Origin: Pigmentiphaga sp. H8
GTDB taxonomy: Bacteria; Pseudomonadota; Gammaproteobacteria; Burkholderiales; Burkholderiaceae_B
NCBI RefSeq assembly: GCF_003854895.1
Contig: NZ_CP033966.1
Location: forward strand, 930,001-994,000
Reading direction: 5' to 3'
Length of the DNA stretch: 64,000 bases
The translations under genes were made by a program, and so were the position numbers. The notes under the pieces were generated by a model, which worked only from the letters and a program-made list of their open reading frames with translations, ran no database searches and was not told the origin of the DNA. This document shows positions 30,257-38,347 of the stretch, in pieces. The stretch's first letter is position 1. Each line of letters begins with the position of its first letter.

Positions 30257-30286
30257 GCGGGACGGCGGCCTGTCTCGCCGTCCCGC
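30257..30286 (+). terminator. Hairpin after dctM
   Basis: GCGGGACGGCG (30257-30267) pairs perfectly with 30276-30286, an 11-bp stem with an 8-base loop, 7 bp after the dctM stop. The sequence after it is AT-rich (TCATAATTGATTGA) but lacks a T-run. The rest of the 163-bp gap up to 30413 shows no gene. Confidence 0.55.
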
Positions 30287-30413
30287 TCATAATTGATTGA
30301 GATTTGCGTCAAAAATGGGATGATGAGTTCCAGCCATGTGGCTATGCCCCGGCTGGGCAAATCCTTACCATCGTTCCGTCGCCCGAAGTTCGCGAGGCGT
30401 ATTGGAGAAAACG

Positions 30414-31667
30414 ATGGAGGCAGGAGAGGCGCTGGTCAGCTGGCCCAGCGAAGGCATCACGCGGGTGCCGTTCCAGGTCTTTTCCGACCGGGAGGTCTAC
30501 GACAGGGAACAGCAACGGATCTTCCGCGGTCCGGTCTGGCAGTTTCTTTGCATTGAACAGGATATTCCCGAGCCCGGCGACGTCGTCACGTCCTGGATGG
30601 GCGAGACGCCGGTGATCGTCGCGCGCGACCACGACGGCCAGGTCAACGGCATGGTCAACCGCTGCGCCCACAAGGGCGCGCTGGTCGCGTTGAAAAGCAA
30701 GGACACGGTCAAGAATCTGACCTGTGTCTACCATGCATGGTCGTACCGGCTGGATGGCCGGCTGCGGTCCATCGCCTTCCAGAACGGCGTCAACGGCAAG
30801 GGCGGCATGCCCGAGGACTTCGACGTCGAGGCGCACCGGCTGCAACCGGTGCGCGTGCAGGTTTTCTGCGGGCTGGTGTTCGGCACGCTGTCGGACGAAA
30901 CCCCGCCGCTGGACGAGTTCCTGGGGCCGCGCATGAGCGCCTTCATCCAGCGCAACTTCGGCCGGCCGCTGAAGGTGCTGGGCCGGCACAGCCAGATCAT
31001 CCACAACAACTGGAAACTGTATGCCGAGAACGTGCGGGATTCCTATCACGCGACGCTGCTGCATACCTTCTACACCACCTTCAAGGTCAACCGGCTGGAC
31101 ATGGACGGCGGCATCATCCTGTCCGACCGCAAGTGGCACCACATCAGCTATTCCAAGCGCGCCACCTTCAACCTCGACAAGGAGTACCTGACGGCCGAGG
31201 TGCACTCCGCCAAGTACGGCGCCAAGCACGGCGAATCGGCGCTGGAAGGGCCCGAGCTGCTGGATGCCTGGGAGGAGTTCGACGACGGCATCACCCACAG
31301 CATCCAGACCGTGTTCCCCAACGTGGTGTTCCAGTTCACGCTCAATTCGCTGGCCATCCGCTTCTTCGTGCCCCAGGGCGTGGACAAGACCGAGCTGAAA
31401 TGGATATTCCTGGGCTACGAGCGCGATACGCCCGAACAGTCGAGGATGCGCATCATGCAGTCCAACCTGACCGGCGCGGCCGGCCTGGTGGCGCTGGAGG
31501 ATGGCTGCATCAACGAGTTCGTGCAGCGGGGCACGGTGGGGTCGGGGCGACGCGCGGCGTTCATCGAGATGGGCGGCCGCGTGGCCGAGTCGAACGAGTC
31601 GTCGCGCGCCACCGAGGCTTCCGTCAGGGGGTTCTGGCACGGCTATCGCGACATCATGGGATTCTGA
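30414..31667 (+). CDS. Aromatic ring-hydroxylating oxygenase, large (alpha) subunit
   Basis: A 417-residue Rieske non-haem iron oxygenase alpha subunit. Rieske ligands are C84-x-H86 and C104-x2-H107, and the mononuclear iron site is D209/H212/H217 in NVRDSYHATLLHTFY. It resembles the anthranilate/salicylate hydroxylase branch. It adds oxygen to an aromatic acid using electrons from a reductase that is not encoded nearby. ATG 30414 was preferred over an upstream in-frame ATG (30336) because TTGGAGAA precedes it. The small subunit follows 13 bp later. Confidence 0.9.
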   Translation: MEAGEALVSWPSEGITRVPFQVFSDREVYDREQQRIFRGPVWQFLCIEQDIPEPGDVVTSWMGETPVIVARDHDGQVNGMVNRCAHKGALVALKSKDTVKNLTCVYHAWSYRLDGRLRSIAFQNGVNGKGGMPEDFDVEAHRLQPVRVQVFCGLVFGTLSDETPPLDEFLGPRMSAFIQRNFGRPLKVLGRHSQIIHNNWKLYAENVRDSYHATLLHTFYTTFKVNRLDMDGGIILSDRKWHHISYSKRATFNLDKEYLTAEVHSAKYGAKHGESALEGPELLDAWEEFDDGITHSIQTVFPNVVFQFTLNSLAIRFFVPQGVDKTELKWIFLGYERDTPEQSRMRIMQSNLTGAAGLVALEDGCINEFVQRGTVGSGRRAAFIEMGGRVAESNESSRATEASVRGFWHGYRDIMGF

Positions 31668-31680
31668 CGGAACGCTGATC

Positions 31681-32187
31681 ATGCAGACCACCATTCGTAC
31701 TTCTTCTTCTCCCGCCGTGGGCGAGGACGTCCAGGCCGCGATCGGCAGGCTGATGGCCGATTACGCCCACGCGCTGGACGATGATGACCTGGAGTCCTGG
31801 CCGGACTTCTTCACCGACGACGGCAGCTACCGGCTGACCACGCGCGAGAACGTGGCGGCCGGCCTGCCGGTGGGCATCATCCATTGCGAGGGACGCGGCA
31901 TGCTGCGCGATCGCGTCGCGGCGCTGCGCACCGCCAACATCTTCGAGCCGCACTGCTACACGCACGTGCTGGGCCCGAGCCGCATCGCCGTGGTGGGCGA
32001 CGGCAGCTGGCGCGTACGTTCCAATTTCAGCGTCTATCGTACGTTCGAGACCGGCGAGTCCCGGCTGTACGGGGTCGGCAAGTACCTGGACATCGTCCAC
32101 GCCCAGGGCGACGGCCCGCGCCTGCGGGAACGCGTGGTCGTGCTGGACTCGCGCTGCGTCGACGTGCTGACCGTCATTCCACTATAA
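31681..32187 (+). CDS. Aromatic ring-hydroxylating oxygenase, small (beta) subunit
   Basis: A 168-residue SnoaL/NTF2-fold beta subunit. Segments LESWPDFFTDDGSYRLTTREN, GMLRDRVAALRTANIFEPH and the terminal VLDSRCVDVLTVIPL fit anthranilate-dioxygenase-type small subunits (family recall; a search is needed for the substrate branch). It stabilises the alpha-beta hexamer and shapes specificity. It is directly downstream of the alpha gene and 31 bp before the Bug receptor gene. Confidence 0.88.
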   Translation: MQTTIRTSSSPAVGEDVQAAIGRLMADYAHALDDDDLESWPDFFTDDGSYRLTTRENVAAGLPVGIIHCEGRGMLRDRVAALRTANIFEPHCYTHVLGPSRIAVVGDGSWRVRSNFSVYRTFETGESRLYGVGKYLDIVHAQGDGPRLRERVVVLDSRCVDVLTVIPL

Positions 32188-32218
32188 AGGGCGCGCTGCG
32201 CACCGGAGGAGACACACC

Positions 32219-33193
32219 ATGAAGAAAAGCTTGAAGGCCGCCGGCCTGGCCGCCGCGGCATGGACCGCCTGTATCGCGCCGTCGCAGGCCGCCGACGACA
32301 CGGATTGGCCGAAACATACCGTGCGGCTGATCGTGCCGTACGCCCCGGGCGGCATCGCCGACCAGATGGCACGCATCACGGCCGAGGCGTTGCAGGCCGC
32401 GTTCAAGCAGCCGTTCATCGTCGAGAACAAGCCCGGCGCCAGCGGCAGCCTGGCGACGTCCTACGTGGCCAAGAGCAAGCCCGACGGCTATACGCTGCTG
32501 GTGGGCCTGGCCGCGCCCCAGACCCTGAACCAGTTCATCTACAAGGTGGACTACCACGGACTGAACGACTTCGCGCCGGTGGCGCTGCTGAACACCAACC
32601 CGCTGATCCTGGCGGTGCATCCCACGCTGCCGGTCAAGACCGTGGGCGACGTGATCGCCTACGCGCGCAAGTATCCCGGCAAGCTGAATTTCGGCGGCGC
32701 GGGCGGGCTGACGCAGTTCGCCGGCGAAGTCTTCAAGTACGATACCAAGACCGACATGGTGCACGTGCGCTACCGTGGCGGCGCGCCGGCCGTCGCGGCA
32801 GCCGTGGCCGGCGACGTGCAGATGACCTTCGCCAACTACTCCGACGTGCAGCCCTGGATCGAGTCCGGCCGGCTGCGCGCGGTCGCCATCACCAGTCCCA
32901 AGCGCTACCCCCGCAATCCCGACCTGCCCACCATCGCCGAGTCGGGCGTGCCGGGTTTCGGCATGGACGGCTGGACGGGCCTGCTGGCACCGGCCGGGAC
33001 ACCTCCCGCCATTGTCCAGAAGATGGCGGTGGTGGTGCGCAAGGCCCTGAACGAGCCCGCGATGAAGGACAAGCTCGAGGCCATGGGCAGCCCGCCCGGA
33101 GATATGACGCCGGAGGAGTTCCGGGCTTTCGTGGCGAGCGAGATCAAGCGCTGGCAAGGCTTCGTGGCCGAGTCCGGGATCAAGGTGGAATAG
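32219..33193 (+). CDS. Bug-family tripartite tricarboxylate transporter substrate-binding protein
   Basis: A 324-residue periplasmic receptor with a signal peptide (cleavage near PSQAA) and Bug motifs VRLIVPYAPGGIADQMARI, FIVENKPGASGS and KPDGYTLL. GGAGGAG lies upstream of the ATG. It shares the fold and motifs of the Bug protein at 2702, but the two sequences differ enough to be separate receptors rather than a recent duplication. It is embedded in the ring-oxygenase operon, so it likely binds that pathway's substrate; no TctAB permease is linked. Confidence 0.92.
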   Translation: MKKSLKAAGLAAAAWTACIAPSQAADDTDWPKHTVRLIVPYAPGGIADQMARITAEALQAAFKQPFIVENKPGASGSLATSYVAKSKPDGYTLLVGLAAPQTLNQFIYKVDYHGLNDFAPVALLNTNPLILAVHPTLPVKTVGDVIAYARKYPGKLNFGGAGGLTQFAGEVFKYDTKTDMVHVRYRGGAPAVAAAVAGDVQMTFANYSDVQPWIESGRLRAVAITSPKRYPRNPDLPTIAESGVPGFGMDGWTGLLAPAGTPPAIVQKMAVVVRKALNEPAMKDKLEAMGSPPGDMTPEEFRAFVASEIKRWQGFVAESGIKVE

Positions 33194-33196
33194 GGC

Positions 33197-34399
33197 ATGG
33201 CCAAGAAAGGTGAAACGGCCCCGATGCCGACCGGACCACTGATCTCCGCCTCCGACCTGGCCCGCTTGGCGGGCGGCGCGGGAGTGGCCATCCTGGACTG
33301 CACCAGCCACCTGCCCACGGAGCGGCGCGACGCGCGCCGCGAGTTCGAGGCGGCGCACATTCCGGGCGCGCGGTTCGTGGACCTGGCCGAGATCAGCGAT
33401 CCGGCGTCCGGCCTGCCCACGATGCTGCCTTCGGCGGCGCAGTTCGAGGCCGTCATGCGCAAGCTGGGGATCCAGGCCGGGGATCTCGTCGTGGTGTACG
33501 ACACCCATGGCATACGGACCGCGCCACGGCTATGGTGGATGTTCCGGGGCTATGGCCACGAGCGGGTGGCGGTACTGGACGGCGGCTTGCCCGCGTGGCG
33601 GGCGGCCGGCGGCGCGGTGGAGCAGGGCCAGGCGGCGCCCGCGCGGGAAGGGGACTGGAGCGCGATGCGCGAGCACGACGCGGTGGCCGATACCGCCGCG
33701 ACACGGGCCGCCGCGGCGGACGTCTCGTCCCGGGTGGTGGACGCGCGCAGCGCCGAGCGCTTCCGGGGGCTGGCGCCCGAGCCGCGCCCGGGGCTGCGGG
33801 CCGGCCACATCCCGGGCAGCGTCAACCTGCCCTACGAACACCTGCTCGACCCGGTCTCGCATGCCTACCTGCCGGACGACCGGCTGGCCGAGGTCATGCG
33901 GGCGCATGGGCTCGGGCTGGGGAAGGACACGCGCTTCGTCTGTTCCTGCGGATCCGGCGTATCGGCCTGCGTGCTTGCGCTGGCATTGCACAAGCTGGGC
34001 GAACGCGACGTCAGGGTCTACGACGGGTCGTGGACGCAATGGGGCAGCGATGCGGCCCTGCCGGTCGAGACCGGCGATGGCCATGCCTATGCCTTGAAGA
34101 CCTATGTGGCGGCGCCCGGCAAGTTCGCGGCCATGCGCGACCGTTTCCTGTCCTCGGCCGCGCCGCTGCTGGCCGAACAAGGGCTGCTGCTGGAACGGAG
34201 CTGGACGCCGCCCGAGGCGCCTGACACCTTCGTCTACCTGCTGAAATGGCGGTCGGGCGTGGATTTCGACCAGGCCTGGGACGCGTTCGCCCGGGATCCG
34301 CGCTGGCTGGACGTCAAGCGCCGCTCGGAAGCCCAGGGTCCCCTGATCGCGCGCCAGGAGTCTATGATGCTGGGTACTTCAATAGGGGAGAGGCGGTGA
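33197..34399 (+). CDS. Sulfurtransferase (SseA-like, two rhodanese domains) fused to a NIPSNAP-like domain
   Basis: A 400-residue protein. Two tandem rhodanese domains cover about residues 15-285. The second has the active-site loop CGSGVSA, as in 3-mercaptopyruvate sulfurtransferases; the first is presumably inactive, with THGIRTAP at the equivalent position. A third part (about residues 298-395: YALKTYVAAPGKFAAMRDRF, then DPRWLDVKRRSEAQG) matches the NIPSNAP ferredoxin-like fold. It overlaps the following hydrolase gene by one base (TGATG). Role in the island is unknown; sulfur transfer to a CoA or thiol intermediate is conceivable. Confidence 0.85.
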   Translation: MAKKGETAPMPTGPLISASDLARLAGGAGVAILDCTSHLPTERRDARREFEAAHIPGARFVDLAEISDPASGLPTMLPSAAQFEAVMRKLGIQAGDLVVVYDTHGIRTAPRLWWMFRGYGHERVAVLDGGLPAWRAAGGAVEQGQAAPAREGDWSAMREHDAVADTAATRAAAADVSSRVVDARSAERFRGLAPEPRPGLRAGHIPGSVNLPYEHLLDPVSHAYLPDDRLAEVMRAHGLGLGKDTRFVCSCGSGVSACVLALALHKLGERDVRVYDGSWTQWGSDAALPVETGDGHAYALKTYVAAPGKFAAMRDRFLSSAAPLLAEQGLLLERSWTPPEAPDTFVYLLKWRSGVDFDQAWDAFARDPRWLDVKRRSEAQGPLIARQESMMLGTSIGERR

Positions 34400-35190
34400 T
34401 GAACGCGCAGGGCAGTTTCGATAAGGGATCGGGCCTTTACTACACGGCGCAGGGGCCGTCGACGGGCGAGGCGGTGCTGCTGGTCCATTCGATCATGTCC
34501 GATGGGGCCAGTTGGGCGCGGCAGTCTGCGTGGCTGGCACGCACGTACCGGGTGATCGCCATCGACCTGCCTGGCCACGGACAGGCGCCGATCGCCGGCG
34601 AGGTGACCCTGCCCGGCCTGGCCGATTCCGTTACCCGGCTGGCCGACACGCTGGGCTTCGCGCGCTTCCATTTCATGGGGGTATCGCTGGGTGCCATGAT
34701 CGGTTTCGACCTGGCCACGCGCCATGCCGCGCGGCTGGCCAGCCTGGTGGCCTGCGATGCGCCGTCCAGCACGCCGGACAACTACGGGGCGCTGTGGGAC
34801 GAGCGGATCGCGCGCGCCCGGCGCGAGGGCATGGCGGCGCTGGTGGACGAGACCCTGGCGCGGTGGTTCACGCCGCCGACACTGGCGGGAGAACCGGCCC
34901 TGGTCGCGCAGGTCCGCGAGCAGATCCTGAAGACGCCGGTCGAAGGCTACGCGCATTGCGCGCGGGCGATCAGCCGCTTCGACTATCGCGACGGGCTGGC
35001 GCGCAGCCCGGTCAGGGCAACGCTGACGGCGGGCGAGGCCGATGGGGTCATCGTGCCGGCCATGCGCGAGCAGGCGCGGGCGATGCCGCATGGCCAGTGG
35101 GTGGAGATACCCGGCGCCGGTCACCTGCCCCAGCTCGAGAACCCGGCCGCCTTCGAGGCGATGATGGCGGGGCACTTCGGCAAGGCGTGA
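34399..35190 (+). CDS. Alpha/beta hydrolase (3-oxoadipate enol-lactonase-like)
   Basis: A 263-residue alpha/beta hydrolase. The nucleophile elbow GVSLGAM is near residue 97, the oxyanion loop LLVHSIMSDG near residue 28, and the catalytic His is in GAGHLPQLENP near the C-terminus. The fold and size resemble PcaD-type enol-lactone hydrolases, which would fit ring-cleavage chemistry, but no ring-cleavage dioxygenase is seen here. ATG 34399 overlaps the sulfurtransferase stop and has GGGGAGAGG upstream. Confidence 0.85.
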   Translation: MNAQGSFDKGSGLYYTAQGPSTGEAVLLVHSIMSDGASWARQSAWLARTYRVIAIDLPGHGQAPIAGEVTLPGLADSVTRLADTLGFARFHFMGVSLGAMIGFDLATRHAARLASLVACDAPSSTPDNYGALWDERIARARREGMAALVDETLARWFTPPTLAGEPALVAQVREQILKTPVEGYAHCARAISRFDYRDGLARSPVRATLTAGEADGVIVPAMREQARAMPHGQWVEIPGAGHLPQLENPAAFEAMMAGHFGKA

Positions 35191-35197
35191 ACAGACC

Positions 35198-36100
35198 CTA
35201 GGCGTCCTGCGATTTGCGGATGGCGTCCGCCAGGTACTTGAGCATCGCCCGGGTGGCGCGGGGCACGCTGGTGCGCGAGACGATGTAGGCGTTGAGCGGC
35301 AGGCGGGGTTCCCACTCGGGCACGATGCGCTTGAGGCGCCCGCCGGGCACGTAGTCGCGGCCGAGTATCTCCGGGATCAACCCCACGCCGGTTCCGCAGG
35401 CCACCATCTCGCGCAGCAGGCGGATGCTGTTCACGCGCGCCCGCACCCGGCCCAGCGCGGAGCGGCCCGCGCCCGACGGCACGGTGTTCCACAGGCTTTG
35501 CCCGGATTGCAGCTCGGTCACCACCCAGTCGAGCGCGGGCAGCGTGGCCAGGGATATGGGCTGCGGCAGGCCGGCCTCATAGGTGGGGCTGCAATAGAGC
35601 CCGTAGCGGATCTCGCCCAGCTTGCGCACCGTCAGCCGCGACGGCTTGGGTTCGCCGAAGGCGATCAGGATGTCCACGCCTTCGCCGATCAGGTCGATGG
35701 GCCGCGTGGTGGTGTCGACGACGATCTGCAGATCGCTGTGTTCCAGCGCGAATTCCGAGATCGCCTGTCCCAGCCACGCGGTGCCGAATTCGATCGGCAT
35801 CGCGACGTGGAGCGTGCCCGACATGCTGGTGGCGCTGCGGGCGATCTTGCGCGCGATGCTGTCGCGGGCACGCGCGATGTCGGCGCATTCCTGCAGCAGG
35901 TCGAGGCCCAGCGCGGTGGGCGAGACCTTGCGCGTATTGCGTTTGAGCAGCATCGCGCCGCAGCTTTTCTCCAGCGCGATCAGGCGGCGGCTGAGCGTGG
36001 CGCGCGGCACGCCCAGCTTGTGCGCGGCCGACGTGAGCGAGCCGCTTTCCACCACGGATTGGAACAGCATCAGATCGTCGAGATCGAGTGACAGCTGCAT
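35198..36100 (-). CDS. LysR-family transcriptional regulator
   Basis: A 300-residue LTTR of the CrgA/DsdC-like branch, with HTH LTSAAHKLGVPRATLSRRL and a cofactor domain starting GTLHVAMPIEFGTAWLG. It converges with the hydrolase gene (7 bp gap) and is divergent from the CHAT-domain gene. Symmetric motifs in its upstream region (36119-36161) are consistent with autoregulation. It could control the oxygenase operon, the CHAT/TPS operon, or only itself; position does not settle which. Confidence 0.92.
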   Translation of the reverse strand: MQLSLDLDDLMLFQSVVESGSLTSAAHKLGVPRATLSRRLIALEKSCGAMLLKRNTRKVSPTALGLDLLQECADIARARDSIARKIARSATSMSGTLHVAMPIEFGTAWLGQAISEFALEHSDLQIVVDTTTRPIDLIGEGVDILIAFGEPKPSRLTVRKLGEIRYGLYCSPTYEAGLPQPISLATLPALDWVVTELQSGQSLWNTVPSGAGRSALGRVRARVNSIRLLREMVACGTGVGLIPEILGRDYVPGGRLKRIVPEWEPRLPLNAYIVSRTSVPRATRAMLKYLADAIRKSQDA

Positions 36101-36118
36101 GACGCGGCCTTACCCCTT

Positions 36119-36161
36119 TAGCGCTATGTCCTATTGCGTATAGGCATGTTAGCGCACGCTA
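36119..36161. promoter_or_regulatory. Cluster of LysR-type dyads
   Basis: Three symmetric motifs lie side by side: TAGCGCTA (36119-36126), CCTAT-TGCGT-ATAGG (36130-36144, T-N11-A pattern) and TAGCG-CA-CGCTA (36150-36161). They occupy the divergent gap between the LysR gene and the CHAT-domain gene. Confidence 0.45.
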
Positions 36162-36223
36162 CCTAGACTTCGTTCCTATATCCATGGCGGGAGATGCCCG
36201 CTGCGAACGTGGAGCACGAGAGC

Positions 36224-38344
36224 ATGGGGCGGGCGATGCGGAAGGAGATGTTCTGGAGCGGCGCGCGCGGAACCGTTTGCGCGCTGGCGTTCGGACTGGC
36301 CTTTTCCGCGGCATGGGCCCAGGAGCCCGTGCCGGACGCCGAGGTGGGGCAGGTCGCGCAGGAGCGGCTGGCCGACGCCGATACCCTGCTGGCGCTGACC
36401 CAGGACGGCGCGATCCTGTACGCGCAGGATCCGGTCAAGCTCAGCGGCTATCAGTATTGCAGCCAGGCGGTGGCGCTGGCCGAGCAGGGCGAGTTCCGGC
36501 AGAGCGTGCGCGCCGCCAGCAAGGCGCTGCACCTGGCCCAGGCCACCAAGGATCCCAACCTGGCCGCGCTGGCCAATCGCGACCTGGCGATCGCCTATAG
36601 CTATGCGGGCCGGCTGGACAAGGCGGAGTCCTTCGCGCGCGAGGCGCTGCGGCATCCCCCCAAGGAGCCGGAGAAAGTCCTCGGTCCGGTGCACAAGGTG
36701 CTGGGCGACGTCGAGGTCCGGCGCGGCGACTATCCCGCGGCGATCAAGAGCTACGAAACCGCGCTGGCCAGCAGTTCGGAACGCTACGCTCCCCTTGTTC
36801 GGGTGTCGCTGGTCAACGCGCTGGCCGAGACCGGCGATGCGGCGCGGGCGCGGCAGATGCTGGACGCCACCGCTCAGCCGTCCGATCCGGCGCTGGCCAC
36901 GCAATGGCAGCGTACGCGGGCGCGGGTCCTGCTGGCCGAGAACCGGCCGCGGGAGGCGGCGGACCTGTACCGTTCGCTCACGACGCGGCAGACCGGCACC
37001 GACAGCGGCTACTACCAGCTATGGGCCTGGGACGGCGTGGCGCGCAGCGAGATCGCACTGGGCAACAAGCCGGCGGCGGCCGATGCGCTGGGCAAGGCGC
37101 TCGACGGCGTGGACGCGGTGCGCGCGCGCTTTCGCAGCGACGAATTCAAGATGGGCCTATTCTCGGACATGCAATCCGTGTTCGAGCGCGCGATCGGCCT
37201 CTACAGCGACCTGGGCAATGCGCCGGCGGCGTTCGAGCTGAGCGAGCGCAGCCGCAGCCGCGCGCTGCTGGATGCGGTGCGCGGACGAGGCAGCGTGCCG
37301 GAGGCGGCCACGGCCACGCTGTCGCTGTCGGGCCTGCAGCAGTCACTGGCACCGGACGAACGCGTGATCCAGTTCCACGCCTTGCCCGAGCGCCTGCAGG
37401 CCTGGGTCGTGGGGCCGTCCGAACTGCGGGAAGTGTCCATCCCCATCGGGCGCGAGGACCTGGCCAAGCTGGTCGATGCCTTGCGCGACCTGATCGTCAA
37501 CGGCAAGCGCGGCGCGGTCGATGGCGCGGCACGGGTGGGCGAACTGCTGATCGCGCCGCTGGGCATCGCGCCCGGGCAGCGGCTGATCGTCGTGCCGCAC
37601 GGCCCGCTGCACTACCTGCCGTTCCAGGCGCTGCGCCTGAACGGCGCCTACCTGATAGAGAGCCACGCGATGTCGGTGGCGCCGTCGATGAGCATCGCCG
37701 TGCAGCTGGCGCGCAGGACGCCGCGCGTCTCGCCCGCCCTGACCGCGTTCGGCAATCCGCGCATCGAGGACCAGTACGACCTGCCGGGCGCGGAGCGCGA
37801 GGTGCAGGAACTGGCGCGGCTGTTCCCGCAGAAGAACGTCTACATGGGCAGCGCCGCCACCAAGACCCAGTTCAAGCAAGCCGCCGCCCGCGCGCCCCTG
37901 ATCCACGTCGCCGCCCACGCGCAGGCCGATACCGTGGACCCGCTGTATTCACGCATCCTGCTGGCCAACGAGGACGGCCGGCAGAGCTTCCTGGAAGCGC
38001 GCGAGATCCTGGGGCTGGACATGAACCACACGGCCCTGGTCACGCTGTCGGCGTGCGAGTCGGGGCTGGGCCGGATCGCGCAGGGCGACGAGGTGCTGGG
38101 GTTCACGCGGTCGTTCCTGTCCGCCGGATCGTCCAGCCTGATCGCGTCGCTGTGGCCGGTGTCCGACGACGCCGCGGAACTGCTGATGAGCACCCTGTAC
38201 GCCGAGCTGGCCAAGGGCAGCGACATCCAGCGGGCGATGCAGGCCGGCCAGCTTGCCGTTCTCAAGCGTAACAAGATGGCGCACCCGTTCTTCTGGGCGC
38301 CGTTCAACCTGATCGGGAACTGGCGCCTGACGGTGGAGGGCTGA
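36224..38344 (+). CDS. CHAT-domain (caspase-like) protein with TPR repeats, secreted
   Basis: A 706-residue protein with a signal peptide (hydrophobic AFGLAFSAAWAQ). A tetratricopeptide-like helical region follows (about residues 45-320, e.g. AIAYSYAGRLDKAESFAREAL), then a C-terminal CHAT domain. The caspase-type His/Cys pair is intact: H565 in HVAAHAQAD and C611 in LSACESGLG. CHAT proteins are clan CD peptidases; some bacterial ones cut partner proteins. The gene starts an apparent operon with tpsB (3-bp gap) and tpsA, so the exoprotein is the natural candidate partner. ATG 36224 was chosen (GGAG upstream); 36194 and 36236 are alternatives. Confidence 0.82.
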   Translation: MGRAMRKEMFWSGARGTVCALAFGLAFSAAWAQEPVPDAEVGQVAQERLADADTLLALTQDGAILYAQDPVKLSGYQYCSQAVALAEQGEFRQSVRAASKALHLAQATKDPNLAALANRDLAIAYSYAGRLDKAESFAREALRHPPKEPEKVLGPVHKVLGDVEVRRGDYPAAIKSYETALASSSERYAPLVRVSLVNALAETGDAARARQMLDATAQPSDPALATQWQRTRARVLLAENRPREAADLYRSLTTRQTGTDSGYYQLWAWDGVARSEIALGNKPAAADALGKALDGVDAVRARFRSDEFKMGLFSDMQSVFERAIGLYSDLGNAPAAFELSERSRSRALLDAVRGRGSVPEAATATLSLSGLQQSLAPDERVIQFHALPERLQAWVVGPSELREVSIPIGREDLAKLVDALRDLIVNGKRGAVDGAARVGELLIAPLGIAPGQRLIVVPHGPLHYLPFQALRLNGAYLIESHAMSVAPSMSIAVQLARRTPRVSPALTAFGNPRIEDQYDLPGAEREVQELARLFPQKNVYMGSAATKTQFKQAAARAPLIHVAAHAQADTVDPLYSRILLANEDGRQSFLEAREILGLDMNHTALVTLSACESGLGRIAQGDEVLGFTRSFLSAGSSSLIASLWPVSDDAAELLMSTLYAELAKGSDIQRAMQAGQLAVLKRNKMAHPFFWAPFNLIGNWRLTVEG

Positions 38345-38347
38345 AGC

